Numbered from the stretch's first letter, positions 1 to 8,819 are shown. The stretch: DNA of 24,128 nt from a bacterium (GCA_019750655.1 JAIEOG010000396.1:1-24128); one strand, 5' to 3'. Made by a program: numbers and translations. Notes: generated by a model from the letters alone, not told the origin.

Positions 1-499
1 GAGGACGGAGTACCCAGTCCGCAATAGTTCGCAGTTCCAAAGGGCTCACTTGCTTGTCTTCGGACGAAAGCCCAATGAGTTGGAATTCGCCCATGATGGA
101 AGAAATTGGCCCCATCACTGGCGTTACGTCTTTGGGCAAAGATTCTTTCACGAGGGTGAGCTTCTCGCTCACTAACTGCCGGTTTCGATAAATATCGGTG
201 CCCCAATCAAACTCGAGATAGATGACGGAGAGACCGACCCCAGAGCTAGAGCGCAGTCTCTGCAAACCGGGGGTTCCGTTTACCGATACTTCGATGGGTT
301 GAGTGACCAATACCTCGACTTCTTCGGGCGCTAACCCGCCAGCCTCCGTCAGAATGGTCACCGTGGGGCGATTTAGATCGGGGAAAACGTCCACGGGTAG
401 GTGTAGAGCCACCCACGTTCCGTAAACCAGAACGGCGACTCCACAGCAAAGAACTAGAAACCGATTACGTAGCGAAAAATGGATAATTTTGTCGAACAT
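1..499 (-). CDS. Heavy-metal RND efflux pump, N-terminal part (CzcA/CusA type), cut by window edge
   Basis: The reverse strand encodes about 166 residues from an ATG at 499 and stays open to the window edge. The protein starts with a short cytoplasmic stretch and a membrane helix (about residues 12-32), followed by PVDVFPDLNRPTVTI and GGLAPEEVE, then FDWGTDIYRNRQ. These are hallmarks of the HME subfamily of RND inner-membrane pumps, which export Cu, Ag, Zn, Co or Cd with a periplasmic adaptor and an outer-membrane channel. A full pump is about 1030-1050 residues, so only the first helix and the start of the porter domain are visible. It lies 12 bp after the 512-1237 gene and is probably the last visible gene of that operon. 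The metal cannot be told from this part. The family call is firm. Confidence 0.93.
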   Translation of the reverse strand, partial: MFDKIIHFSLRNRFLVLCCGVAVLVYGTWVALHLPVDVFPDLNRPTVTILTEAGGLAPEEVEVLVTQPIEVSVNGTPGLQRLRSSSGVGLSVIYLEFDWGTDIYRNRQLVSEKLTLVKESLPKDVTPVMGPISSIMGEFQLIGLSSEDKQVSPLELRTIADWVLRP

Positions 500-511
500 G
501 CAGCGTGCTAC

Positions 512-1237
512 CTACAGATGAAATTCCACACCAAGGTCTAAAGACCAACCACTCATACCTTGAGCGCCTGCCATGGACTGCAGCCACGTTACACCGCCTT
601 TAAGCCCACCAAACCAGTCTTTAGAAGCGAATAGACTGACGGAGGCTTCCAGGTATGAAAAGGGAATCCAAAATCCTTGCTCTAGGCCGTCGAGTCGTCC
701 TTGCTGGTAAATCCATTGTAGTCCGACTCCGCCGCCCACTCTTGGCCGAATAAAGGTCAGGTAGGGAATAGGTGCTTCAATCGCTCCCCCAAAAGAAGCG
801 GGCAACCAGTGCAGACGAATCAAATCTTTAAACTCAGTCCCACTTTTGGATCGAACACTATAAAGAGACTCGCGATAAGAATAAGCGATGCGACCCAGCA
901 AAAGAAGGTCCATCGTTTTCCAAGACAATATCGGGGCTGCAAGCTCTAGGCGCACGGTCGGTAGGGTTCCTAAATTGCGCCCGTAGTCCACGTCGAAATA
1001 TGGGTTAGATAAAACGAAGGTCTTTGGGCTGAACAGGCTGAAACTCGATGATACCAGCCAGTCGGAGTGCCTTGGATTTATATCTAGTTTGGCGGCCTGT
1101 GCGTTTTGCTGATAGATTTTTTCTACCAGATTCTCTTCAATCTCAAACTGCGAAGGGTCGATAGAAGACGAGCTTCCCTCATGCGCGTTTGCATGGCCGC
1201 TAAGGGTTAGGAAAACTAGCGCGTAGATTAACTTCAT
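512..1237 (-). CDS. Exported outer-membrane beta-barrel-like protein
   Basis: This encodes 241 residues. A signal peptide (MKLIYALVFLTLSGHANA) is followed by a Ser-rich acidic stretch and then alternating hydrophobic and aromatic segments typical of a small beta-barrel. The protein ends in LGVEFHL, and many outer-membrane proteins end in a similar aromatic/hydrophobic strand. I do not recognise a named family. It lies between a lipoprotein gene (9 bp upstream) and the RND pump (12 bp downstream) on one strand, so it is probably cotranscribed and may help metal efflux across the outer membrane. That role is inferred from position only. It is too short to be a TolC-type channel. Confidence 0.75.
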   Translation of the reverse strand: MKLIYALVFLTLSGHANAHEGSSSSIDPSQFEIEENLVEKIYQQNAQAAKLDINPRHSDWLVSSSFSLFSPKTFVLSNPYFDVDYGRNLGTLPTVRLELAAPILSWKTMDLLLLGRIAYSYRESLYSVRSKSGTEFKDLIRLHWLPASFGGAIEAPIPYLTFIRPRVGGGVGLQWIYQQGRLDGLEQGFWIPFSYLEASVSLFASKDWFGGLKGGVTWLQSMAGAQGMSGWSLDLGVEFHL

Positions 1238-1246
1238 AGCGGTGAC

Positions 1247-1768
1247 CTAATTCCTCTGTCTTTCAAATTTTGCTTCTCCACTTACAGAGGCTTCGGGCGA
1301 GGTCCAGGTTCCACTCAAGTTATCCGCGGCAACTGCTAGAGATAAAATAATCTGTTCGGACTTAAGATTTTTGCAAACCAAGTCCAATTGAAAGCGTTTT
1401 GGATCGTATTCGGCCTTCTCGACTCCGAAACCGAGAAACTCGCCAACCCCGCTTCCTACGAGGAGTTTGAGATATCCCGTCAGGATCGGGGTGAGAATAG
1501 GATCTACGTCCCCGTCAATTTGGCGGGGAATGTCTTTGATCTGAATATCCACCTCCACTTCTTGTTCCAGAAATCCTCCGTCATTGGCCTTTTGCAGCAA
1601 GACACCTTGGTAGTGGCCGGCGACGATCGACAATTCCTGTCGCTTGGACTCGGCATTCATTCGAAACTGCTCGCGACGAATATCGCGCTCGCTCAAACTA
1701 TTTTTCGCGCACCCCGACCCTATTAGGATTAATAGCGCAAAACTAAGAGCGAATCGCGTCAATCTCAC
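1247..1768 (-). CDS. Putative lipoprotein with one copy of a domain shared with its neighbour
   Basis: This encodes 173 residues and appears to start with GTG at 1768. The N-terminus has a hydrophobic signal ending in LIGSGC, a slightly atypical lipobox (Gly at -3), which would place the lipid on Cys20. From about residue 52 it has the pattern GHYQGVL, then LTGYLKLLVGS and EFLGFGVEK. The same pattern occurs twice in the protein encoded just upstream (1787-2575), so the two genes appear to be paralogues built on one domain. It sits 18 bp after that gene and 9 bp before the barrel protein gene, inside the presumed metal-efflux operon. The function is unknown. A periplasmic accessory or metal-sensing role is only a guess. 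Confidence 0.7.
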   Translation of the reverse strand: MRLTRFALSFALLILIGSGCAKNSLSERDIRREQFRMNAESKRQELSIVAGHYQGVLLQKANDGGFLEQEVEVDIQIKDIPRQIDGDVDPILTPILTGYLKLLVGSGVGEFLGFGVEKAEYDPKRFQLDLVCKNLKSEQIILSLAVAADNLSGTWTSPEASVSGEAKFERQRN

Positions 1769-1786
1769 GAGTTCTTCGACCTTTGG

Positions 1787-2575
1787 TTACTGCCGCTGGA
1801 CAGTTGCTTCTGCGGCCTCTCCTAGTCCATCCACAAAAATTTTGGGCTCAAATTTTCCATCGGGACTTACCGTACCCTTGAAGGTTAAGCCGTAGTCCAC
1901 GGTTTTGAAGGTTAGATACCTGCTATAAAAGTTGTATTGGACATCTGTCATCTTGGTTTCGAGATACTCCCACGAACCAATTTCCCCCAGATAAAGCCGC
2001 ACATTGCCGGATATCTTAATCGAAGGATCGGCCGAGGTAATATCTTGAGTAGTAACCAGGGAAAGCACAATGTCCTCTGGTAGGTTTGCCTCCCTGTGCG
2101 TGTTGATCAAAGTACCCTTGTAATATCCCGTTAGAGTTTTCACTAACTGTCCGCCCGTAGGTGCACCCGGTTTAGACCCTTTAGTTGCAACAAACTTTCC
2201 CACTTTTCCCTGGATGGTGGAGAACCACTCTCCCTCGATTCTGCCGGCTTTGAGCACTCCAATTAGACTGACATCGTTTTTGCCGTCTTTGATATTTATC
2301 TGCCGGGTGAGCAACGGCATGGGGCAATCATCAAAATCGTATGTGAGAAATTCGGTAGAAGTTGAGTCCCCAAAGAAAACGCGCACGTTGGCCGATATTT
2401 TCAGCGATCCGTTGCCGGGATTGACCGTGCGCAGGGTGATAAGCGCTTCTTGGTAAAAGTTGGTGCCGTCTTGCTGCAAAACCCCGTGATAAAGCCCGGC
2501 TACGGGCTCACTCGCAAAGGTTGGCAGACCCAGCCCAAAACTCAGGACGAAAAAACCTCTTAATACTGACTTCAT
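1787..2575 (-). CDS. Exported protein with two tandem copies of an unrecognised domain
   Basis: This encodes 262 residues. A signal peptide (cleavage near TFA-SEP, about residue 21) is followed by two related halves, roughly residues 27-131 and 150-260. Matching landmarks are GLYHGVL and GYYKGTL, KISANVRVFFGD and KISGNVRLYLGE, and EFLTYDFDD and EYLETKMTD. A third copy is in the lipoprotein of the next gene. The segments look beta-rich, with no obvious catalytic or metal-ligand cluster. It is the first gene of the leftward operon that leads to the RND pump and is divergent from a two-component system. A purine-rich GGGGT lies just ahead of the ATG. I do not recognise the family. The duplication is seen directly, but the function is not inferred. 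Confidence 0.78.
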   Translation of the reverse strand: MKSVLRGFFVLSFGLGLPTFASEPVAGLYHGVLQQDGTNFYQEALITLRTVNPGNGSLKISANVRVFFGDSTSTEFLTYDFDDCPMPLLTRQINIKDGKNDVSLIGVLKAGRIEGEWFSTIQGKVGKFVATKGSKPGAPTGGQLVKTLTGYYKGTLINTHREANLPEDIVLSLVTTQDITSADPSIKISGNVRLYLGEIGSWEYLETKMTDVQYNFYSRYLTFKTVDYGLTFKGTVSPDGKFEPKIFVDGLGEAAEATVQRQ

Positions 2576-2711
2576 TTTTTACCCCATTCCCACTCCTTAG
2601 TTATCCAACCAAGCGCATGTAAATTCACTATAAGAAAGGATTAAGACGCATGGGGTCATTGCATATTTTGATTTTGATGCTATGAGCTAGAACCATGGGT
2701 AAGGGGCTAAT
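2576..2711. promoter_or_regulatory. Divergent control region between efflux operon and two-component genes
   Basis: These 136 bp separate the leftward efflux operon from the rightward regulator gene and must hold both promoters. A weak candidate for the rightward promoter is TTGCAT near 2660 and TATGAG about 16 bp later. Repeated GCAT-containing words (GCGCATG, ACGCATG, TTGCATA) could be regulator contacts, but they do not form a clean direct repeat. GGGTAAGGGGC just upstream of 2712 can serve as the ribosome binding site. Confidence 0.35.
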
Positions 2712-3395
2712 ATGAGTGAAATTTCTGTTCTTATAGTTGAGGACGAAGCTGATTTGGCTGAACCCCTAGCCGATGGTCTTCGCATGGAAGGGTTTACGCC
2801 GACTATTGCCGCTACTGGCAGCAAAGCCCTCCGACTGCTCGATCTTCACCCTTGGAAATTGATCGTTTTGGATTTGGTCCTTCCGGACATGCCGGGAGAA
2901 TCTGTTCTGGCCTTTGCCCGCACCCAAGCTTACCGACCTCTTAGCCTGGTACTTACGGCTCGGGGAACGACGCACGATAAGCTCTCTCTATTTCGCTTAG
3001 GCTGCGATGATTACCTCACTAAGCCGTACGTTTTCGAAGAGCTGTCTGAGAGATTAAAAGCGCTTCTGAGACGTTCCCATCGGCCCACACCCGAGACTTT
3101 GCACTACAAAGGCCTGATTTTAGATCCAACGACTTCCACAGCATCGAGTGATGGACTCACCGTGCCGCTCACACCGAAAGAATTTAATGTTTTAAAACTG
3201 CTGATTGAAAACGCGGAGCACGTGGTATCGCGACACGATTTGCTTCACGGTGTCTGGGGACTCGAAAGAGAGCCGGATACGAACTTCATCGGTGTTCATC
3301 TCTTTAATCTGAGAAAGAAAATGAATCAGATTCACCGAGGAGAATGGCTTCGGACCGTCCGTAATTCAGGGTTTTTGCTTGCGGACTCCAAGTGA
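2712..3395 (+). CDS. OmpR/PhoB-type response regulator
   Basis: This encodes 227 residues, a usual length for the family. The receiver domain (about residues 4-118) has the acidic pair at Glu10/Asp11, the phosphoacceptor Asp54 in LIVLDLVLPDMPG, Thr82 and Lys104 (LTKPY). The C-terminal winged-helix domain (about 128-224) shows LTPKEFNVLKLLIENAEHVV and FIGVHLFNLRKKM, the recognition-helix region. The gene overlaps the kinase gene by four bases (GTGA), so the two are translationally coupled. By analogy with CusRS and CzcRS, and because the pair is divergent from the RND operon, it probably controls metal efflux. That target is an inference. The family assignment is firm. Confidence 0.95.
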   Translation: MSEISVLIVEDEADLAEPLADGLRMEGFTPTIAATGSKALRLLDLHPWKLIVLDLVLPDMPGESVLAFARTQAYRPLSLVLTARGTTHDKLSLFRLGCDDYLTKPYVFEELSERLKALLRRSHRPTPETLHYKGLILDPTTSTASSDGLTVPLTPKEFNVLKLLIENAEHVVSRHDLLHGVWGLEREPDTNFIGVHLFNLRKKMNQIHRGEWLRTVRNSGFLLADSK

Positions 3396-4672
3396 GCATT
3401 AAGTTTCGATTTACGATTTACCTCTCCATCGGCTTTCTCTGCCTAACCACTCTCTTCGCCATTGTCGTCTACCTCCAAGTCGAGCGCCGGCTGTTCACCG
3501 AAGCACGAGCCTCGCTTGTGACGATGGTGGAACACGAATGGAAGTACATCAATCTCCAAGATCACCAGCCCACGCGCGACTCGACGCATTTAGAGAATGT
3601 CTATTTTCGACTGACCACCGACGGAAAAGTCGTTTTTAATACCTTTCCGGAATACCTGCGAGAACCTCTGCTCAGCGACACAACCAGAGTCATACAACAC
3701 CGACAATTCGAGGATCGGGATGGGAAATTTTACGAACTTAATGGCGTGATGGATCTTGGCCCCACGCGTACATACCTTTCAACCCTACGTAAAGCGCTCT
3801 GGCTCGGATGTATCTTGGCTTTTATTCTCGCGCTTCCATTAAGTTTTGGATGCGCTACTTTTCTCTTAAGGCCGTTTGATAACCTTTCTCGCAAGACTCG
3901 CGATTTAACCGCCGAACGTTTAAAAGCACTAATCCCCGAACCGCAACACAAAGATGAATATGCTTTGCTGGTTCGAAGCTTTAATTCGTTGCTTCTGCGA
4001 CTGGATCGTTCATTTTCCCTGGTTCGGCGCTTTGCGGTGAATGCTTCGCACGAATTTAGAACTCCGATCGCGATTATTACCGCGCAGACTGAAATGGCGC
4101 TACGCAAAGAAAGAACACCCGAAGAATACCAACAGGCCCTAAAGAAGGTTGATACTCAGGCGAAATCACTCCATGCGATTTCACACATGCTGCTATCGCT
4201 TTCAGAATTAGAAAATATGGAGGAAGAAGAAGCGAAAACCTTCTTCGTGCGCGAGACGCTCCTTCGCGTGAGTAATACGCTTTCCAGTAAGCTCGCCGCC
4301 AATCGAAAGAAAATTAGCATCTCCTCGGACGATTTCGAGTTCCGAGGAAAAGAAGGCGTTTTTCTTGGTATCGCTAATAACCTAATTGAGAATGCGTTCA
4401 AATATTCAAACTCCGAGGTTCAAGTAAGGGCGGTAAACCATTCTGATTCCATGGCGTTATACATAGATGACGATGGTCAAGGGATCCCGGAAAACGAAAT
4501 GCATCGAGTGGGAGAACCTTTCTTCCGAGTTAGTGGCTCGTCCATGTCGGAGGGATACGGCCTGGGCCTAGCGCTAGTCTCGGCATATGCGCGAGCAGTT
4601 CGTGCCTCTGTTTCCTATAAAAAGTCGGACCTGGGAGGGCTCTCCGTCGTTGTCCGCTTCCCCCCCGTGTAA
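3392..4672 (+). CDS. Membrane sensor histidine kinase, partner of the adjacent regulator
   Basis: This encodes 426 residues starting with GTG, which overlaps the regulator's TGA. The order is a transmembrane helix (about 7-29), a periplasmic sensor region of about 100 residues, a second helix (about 133-157), a HAMP-like linker, and a dimerisation domain with the phosphorylated His220 in ASHEFRTP. The ATPase domain follows, with the N box NLIENAFKYS, the G1 motif DDDGQGIPENE and the G2 motif GYGLGLALVSAY. All catalytic motifs are intact. The layout matches CusS/CzcS-type kinases. The periplasmic loop has several His residues (for example EHEWK, DHQ and QHRQ) that could bind metal, but no clear ligand cluster stands out. 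It most likely phosphorylates the coupled regulator. Confidence 0.94.
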   Translation: MSIKFRFTIYLSIGFLCLTTLFAIVVYLQVERRLFTEARASLVTMVEHEWKYINLQDHQPTRDSTHLENVYFRLTTDGKVVFNTFPEYLREPLLSDTTRVIQHRQFEDRDGKFYELNGVMDLGPTRTYLSTLRKALWLGCILAFILALPLSFGCATFLLRPFDNLSRKTRDLTAERLKALIPEPQHKDEYALLVRSFNSLLLRLDRSFSLVRRFAVNASHEFRTPIAIITAQTEMALRKERTPEEYQQALKKVDTQAKSLHAISHMLLSLSELENMEEEEAKTFFVRETLLRVSNTLSSKLAANRKKISISSDDFEFRGKEGVFLGIANNLIENAFKYSNSEVQVRAVNHSDSMALYIDDDGQGIPENEMHRVGEPFFRVSGSSMSEGYGLGLALVSAYARAVRASVSYKKSDLGGLSVVVRFPPV

Positions 4673-4699
4673 CGGGCTAGCCAATAATCCGTCATAGAA

Positions 4700-4776
4700 C
4701 TGAGCATGCGCTCAGAGGGTATACACTCCGCGAAACGCACATCTAGTATACAGACATAAATAATTGAATTTATTTA
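4700..4776. repeat. Inverted repeats upstream of the 4841 gene
   Basis: The 168-bp gap after the kinase holds CTGAGC-ATGC-GCTCAG (4700-4715), two GTATAC palindromes (from 4719 and near 4746), and an AT-only inverted repeat TAAATAA-TTGAAT-TTATTTA (4757-4776). There is no T-run after the first hairpin, so it is not a clear terminator. The AT-rich repeat and flank may contain the promoter of the next gene, which has a good ribosome binding site (AGAGGAA) before its ATG. Confidence 0.4.
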
Positions 4777-4840
4777 ATAAAAACGGGCAGCCAACCGTCA
4801 GTTTCGGCATCGCCATTGCAGCTACCTATCTAGAGGAACG

Positions 4841-6298
4841 ATGTATTTGCGATTGTTGAATGTCGGACTTTTCATCTTGGCACTTGTGCCAACGTGGTCG
4901 TCGGCGGAATCGCATGGCGGCTCTGTTCAGTCTGTGTCTTCGAGCGCGACCAGCAGATCCTCGGCCCCCACGGACAAGCCCAACCTAGAAGCAGAAGACC
5001 GTAAAAAGTTACTCAACGAAACCGCAGACTCAGACCTTTCTCAATCCGAAGGCCGAGAAAAGCTCCAGAAAGTGACTGATGATATTTGGCGGTCCCTTTC
5101 CGAAACCCAAAAAAAGGACCTGGACTCCGAAATCCAAGCCGGCGGAACAGGAAAACTAGATGAGCTTCTGAAGCAAAATGGCTTAGTTTTAAGTTCTCCC
5201 GACAAGCGAGCAGAATTTGTGAAGGCATTTCAAGCTCAGATGAAGGCGAACGCAAAGCGTGGTAGCGCTGCTGGGCTGGAAGAGCTCATAACGACTGCGA
5301 GCCAAGATGCCAAAGGAGACCCTGCAAAACGCCAAGATCAATTGGCCGCCAAGGCCGCTCTACAAGCGGAGATCAAAAAGAACCAGAGCGCTGTAGATTA
5401 TTTAACAAAGCACTTGAAATGGAGCCAGGAGGACGCGGTTCGCACTGTTCGTCACGTGGAGGAACAGTTCAAGACATTAACTAATGGATCTAGCAGCGCA
5501 GAACAGAAATCAAGCGCGGAGACGTATCTCAAAAGTGTATTTGGCCAGTTGAAACAAGCGAAGTCGGAAAGTGATGTTACGGCAGCCTCAATTGTGTCGG
5601 ATTTCTACACAAACAAAAACTTGCGGGAGTCCGAATTTGGCAAAGTTGCCGACCTATTTATTACTGCTGCGAAAGGCTATAACACTGCGACCCCACAAAA
5701 CCCCTTAGGAAACTGCGCTGGACTCCTTTGTATTCGAGGTATGACTAAAGAAGCACTTGAGAAAAATGGTGCGTTCAAAGGAGAAGCAAAAGATATTTAC
5801 GAGGCGCTGAACAAATACTCTCAAACGGGAACTTTTCCAGCATCTGTAAATGGCAAACCAACGCTATCCGATGGTGTCTTGAATGAAGCGTCTGATGTAC
5901 TCAATCGTTATGAAAACGAGGGGTACTCGAGAATGAATAACGAATTGATGACGAAGCTGGGGATTAAGGATCCGTTTAAATTTGATGAGCGATTGAGTAA
6001 CGTACCGGTTGATAAGATGTTCGAAATGAAAGGCGCTACCGGAAATTCTCTTTCGATTAATTTAAAGCCCAACAAGTCCGATCTCAGCTCTCATGCGGTC
6101 GATGTCAAGCTTCTGGGCGGCGGAAATAGTCAACCTGCAGTAGTGGGGGGGATCGATCCAAACTCTCCTGAACCATTCTTTGATCTTCAGCAGACGGGGG
6201 ATGGAACGGTTTCGTACACAATCAATGGCAAGAAAAAAACATATCCGCAAGCTAAGTATCCTGTGTACCTAGACCCAGAGTATCAACGAGGCGAATAG
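4841..6298 (+). CDS. Large exported protein of unknown function
   Basis: This encodes 485 residues. A signal peptide (to about residue 22, TWSSA-ES) is followed by a Ser/Thr-rich low-complexity segment, then a long, highly charged and probably alpha-helical region (about 45-270) rich in Lys, Glu, Gln and Ala. A more globular C-terminal part (about 275-485) carries two cysteines in GNCAGLLCIRG that could pair. I recognise no enzymatic motif or family. It stands alone on the plus strand between the two-component pair and the convergent zinc-import operon and has its own ribosome binding site. It could be a periplasmic or secreted protein. No function is assigned. Confidence 0.75.
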   Translation: MYLRLLNVGLFILALVPTWSSAESHGGSVQSVSSSATSRSSAPTDKPNLEAEDRKKLLNETADSDLSQSEGREKLQKVTDDIWRSLSETQKKDLDSEIQAGGTGKLDELLKQNGLVLSSPDKRAEFVKAFQAQMKANAKRGSAAGLEELITTASQDAKGDPAKRQDQLAAKAALQAEIKKNQSAVDYLTKHLKWSQEDAVRTVRHVEEQFKTLTNGSSSAEQKSSAETYLKSVFGQLKQAKSESDVTAASIVSDFYTNKNLRESEFGKVADLFITAAKGYNTATPQNPLGNCAGLLCIRGMTKEALEKNGAFKGEAKDIYEALNKYSQTGTFPASVNGKPTLSDGVLNEASDVLNRYENEGYSRMNNELMTKLGIKDPFKFDERLSNVPVDKMFEMKGATGNSLSINLKPNKSDLSSHAVDVKLLGGGNSQPAVVGGIDPNSPEPFFDLQQTGDGTVSYTINGKKKTYPQAKYPVYLDPEYQRGE

Positions 6299-6338
6299 AC
6301 CCCCTAGATTTAGAAGCAGATCCAGTTTGCTTGATACT

Positions 6339-7250
6339 CTAGCTTTGGGTTGCTGATTGGTGCTTGCGAAGATCGACCCACCAGGTCACGTGCTTGCGAA
6401 ACTTGGCCCAGGCGTCGTCAAAAACCCGTTCGGTCAGAAGAAAGACCGTGGAAGCTAGAATGAGTGCCGCCACAATCGTGGGAACTGTAGGCATTCTTGT
6501 AAAGCGCAGCGAAACAAGAAATCCCAATCCGCTACTAAGCACAGCGAGAATAGCCGAACTCACCAAATGCCGCTTTAAGCCGCATCTTCTACTTAAGGAC
6601 AATAAGCCGGTGGGCACAAACAACATGGAGACCGTGAACAAAAAACCCACATATTGGACCGACACGCTCAAAGTAAGAAGCGACAGCAGGCGAAATCCCC
6701 AACGAGATGAAGCCGAGTTTGTTGACGGTGGGCATCCGAACAACGCCCACTCAAAAGACTCATTGGAAAAGCCCATCCAGTTGCGCTGAATGAAAAATAG
6801 GGCGATCAAAGAGAGAAATATCGCTCGCTGTGAATCGCCCTCAGTAAGGGTGGCCAAGTCACCGAAGTAAACCTGCGCTAAATGATTCTCGAGCGCGGGA
6901 AAGATCGAGCTAATCAGGTACCCGCAAGAGAGCAGCCCAACGAAGAGAACCGCAAAAAGTGTGTTTTTTGATGCCGCGCGACTCGCAACCCACTTGTCCG
7001 TTAGCAGAAACGTGGTTCCGGAAAAAAATAGCGCTAGAGCCATTGGACCGACGGAGGTTAGCACTGGAATATCAAATGGCTGGAAGAGGCCTAGTCCTAA
7101 CAAAACGCCTACCAGCGCACCCTGGCTAACACAGAGTGTTTGCATCGCGCGATCGCGCGCAGCCAGTTGTGTCCCAATGAGCGCGAGCGTGGGACTAGCT
7201 AAGCAGCCTGCCACGATAGTCCATCCGTACAACGAGATTAGTTCGAGCAT
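6339..7250 (-). CDS. znuB: Zinc-type ABC importer, membrane permease
   Basis: This encodes 303 residues, almost all hydrophobic, with about eight or nine membrane segments, typical of the ABC-3 permease family (ZnuB, MntB, TroC/D). The segment from about residue 38 (TLCVSQGALVGVLLGLG) matches the SQ-containing helix common in this family. Its start overlaps the end of the ATPase gene by 13 bp, and it is the last gene of the operon. It forms the channel that moves metal from the binding protein into the cytoplasm, driven by the adjacent ATPase. The specificity call (zinc) comes from the binding protein's ligands. Manganese or iron remains possible. Confidence 0.9.
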   Translation of the reverse strand: MLELISLYGWTIVAGCLASPTLALIGTQLAARDRAMQTLCVSQGALVGVLLGLGLFQPFDIPVLTSVGPMALALFFSGTTFLLTDKWVASRAASKNTLFAVLFVGLLSCGYLISSIFPALENHLAQVYFGDLATLTEGDSQRAIFLSLIALFFIQRNWMGFSNESFEWALFGCPPSTNSASSRWGFRLLSLLTLSVSVQYVGFLFTVSMLFVPTGLLSLSRRCGLKRHLVSSAILAVLSSGLGFLVSLRFTRMPTVPTIVAALILASTVFLLTERVFDDAWAKFRKHVTWWVDLRKHQSATQS

Positions 7251-7879
7251 GGATCCTCCGCGTCGGTACCCCGATCCAGGTCTAAAGTCGTCACATCAAA
7301 CAAGGTTCTCTCTTCGGGCTTAAGCCCTTGGTGACAGACCATCACAATAGACCTATCCGGTTGCTCTTTTAAAAATGAAGCCATGACTGAGATCATGGCG
7401 GCGCGGCTCTTTCTATCCAAATGATTCATGGGCTCGTCGAAAATCATCATGCTAGGATTTTGCATCAGAGCACGAGTTAGCAGCGTACGTTTTCTTTCTC
7501 CGCCGCTGGCAGAATTCCATGCAATCCCGAGATGCTCTTCTTTTAGAAGCCCAAACCGCAGAACACTCTCTTCGCTGAGCTTTCGCGATTGGGAAATTGT
7601 CAGCACATCCAGGAGCGTTAAGGGCAGGTGAATCTCGGTATTTTCAAGCTGGGGAAGATAGACCTTCCGCGAGTTCGGGACATTGATACTCACGTGTCCC
7701 CAGTAGTGGGTGTTCTCTCCCAAAATTGTGCGCAACAAAGTGGATTTCCCGCACCCATTGGAGCCAGTTATCAAGAGTAGCTGGCCACTGTAGATACTCA
7801 GAGTGAGATCCTTTTGAAGGATCCGCCCCGTGGGAGTTCCGTAAGTCAGTTGATAGGTTTCCAACATAGGCTGTTGCAT
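7238..7879 (-). CDS. znuC: Zinc-type ABC importer, ATPase
   Basis: This encodes 213 residues, slightly short for the family. It has Walker A GSNGCGKST (residues 39-47), a Q-loop near LPQLEN, the signature SGGERKR, Walker B MMIFDEP and an H-loop VCHQG. All ATPase motifs are present. It starts one base into the stop codon of the binding-protein gene (TAATG) and overlaps the permease gene by 13 bp, so the three are tightly coupled. It powers import through the permease. The missing length is at the C-terminus, after the H-loop, and does not affect catalytic residues. Confidence 0.92.
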   Translation of the reverse strand: MQQPMLETYQLTYGTPTGRILQKDLTLSIYSGQLLLITGSNGCGKSTLLRTILGENTHYWGHVSINVPNSRKVYLPQLENTEIHLPLTLLDVLTISQSRKLSEESVLRFGLLKEEHLGIAWNSASGGERKRTLLTRALMQNPSMMIFDEPMNHLDRKSRAAMISVMASFLKEQPDRSIVMVCHQGLKPEERTLFDVTTLDLDRGTDAEDPCSN

Positions 7880-8805
7880 TAGGGTACCCCGCCCGCCAAG
7901 TGCTTAACTATTGAATCGACGAGTTTCTCCTGTAGCGCCACGTAAGACGTCAGACCTTTTGCTGGCTGAAGCGACATTGGCACCTGAACTACAGGAATTC
8001 CGCTGAGCTCCGTGAATCTGGATAACGTTTGTTTGGGAGCGTTTTCACTAGCGATGGCAACTTTGATGCCTGCGTTTTTTGCAGCCAGTGCGACCGACAC
8101 CAACCTGCCCGCGGAAGGAGTTACCCCGGGCTTTTCCTCGATACTTCCAAAGGAAGTAAGTCCGCAAGAGTCAAACAAGTAGCTGAACTCTTTATGATAC
8201 TCGATAATGAGCGGCCCCTTCTGCCTAGCCACAATGGGCTTGAGCTTTTCCCTGTTCTTTTGACTAAGAGCTTCCAGTTGGCCGGAAACTTCCTTAGCTT
8301 TGTTCACGTAGTCTACAGCGTGATTTGGGTCAACTCCGGCTAGCGCATCTACAATTGTGGATATAGCCTGAGCAAGGTGCTTCGGACTTAACCAAAAGTG
8401 CGGATTTCCTGAAGGATGGACATCGCCCAGCGACCTATCCACTCCACCCAGGGGCTTTTCCAGAACCTGAACCGTCTTACCAGTCTCGCAATACCCACGG
8501 CCTCCGGGCTGCACCTGCGCGTTACCCGAGCGGGAAAGGACTTTGGGCATCCACCCGACTTCCAAATCGAGCCCAATCACACAAACAATATTGGCGTTGC
8601 TCACCAACCGAATGAACTCTGGAACTGCGTCGACATAATGCGGGTTTTCAGTGCCTTTTAGTAGACTTGTCACCTGAACATGCGGTGAACCTATCTCTTT
8701 CACCAACCAGGCCAAATCCGTCGTCGAAGTAACGACATTGACGTGTGAGGCCTGAACTAAGTTCGCCATCAACAAGGATAAACAAACTGCTATTTTCCGC
8801 CTCAT
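7879..8805 (-). CDS. znuA: Zinc-type ABC importer, periplasmic binding protein
   Basis: This encodes 308 residues with a signal peptide (cleavage near VQA-S, residue 20). It is a cluster A-I (TroA/ZnuA-like) solute-binding protein. Likely metal ligands are His56 (ENPHY), His136 (GNPHFWLSP), His204 (IEYHKEF) and an acidic residue near Glu254 (ASENAP). Three histidines favour zinc, since manganese binders of this family usually have Glu in place of the third His. The His-rich loop of enterobacterial ZnuA is missing. Only DVHP (His130) lies in that area. It captures metal in the periplasm for the ABC importer encoded next. The operon also holds an outer-membrane protein gene 14 bp upstream. The family is firm and the metal is likely. 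Confidence 0.92.
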   Translation of the reverse strand: MRRKIAVCLSLLMANLVQASHVNVVTSTTDLAWLVKEIGSPHVQVTSLLKGTENPHYVDAVPEFIRLVSNANIVCVIGLDLEVGWMPKVLSRSGNAQVQPGGRGYCETGKTVQVLEKPLGGVDRSLGDVHPSGNPHFWLSPKHLAQAISTIVDALAGVDPNHAVDYVNKAKEVSGQLEALSQKNREKLKPIVARQKGPLIIEYHKEFSYLFDSCGLTSFGSIEEKPGVTPSAGRLVSVALAAKNAGIKVAIASENAPKQTLSRFTELSGIPVVQVPMSLQPAKGLTSYVALQEKLVDSIVKHLAGGVP

Positions 8806-8819
8806 AATTGCCTTTCTCG

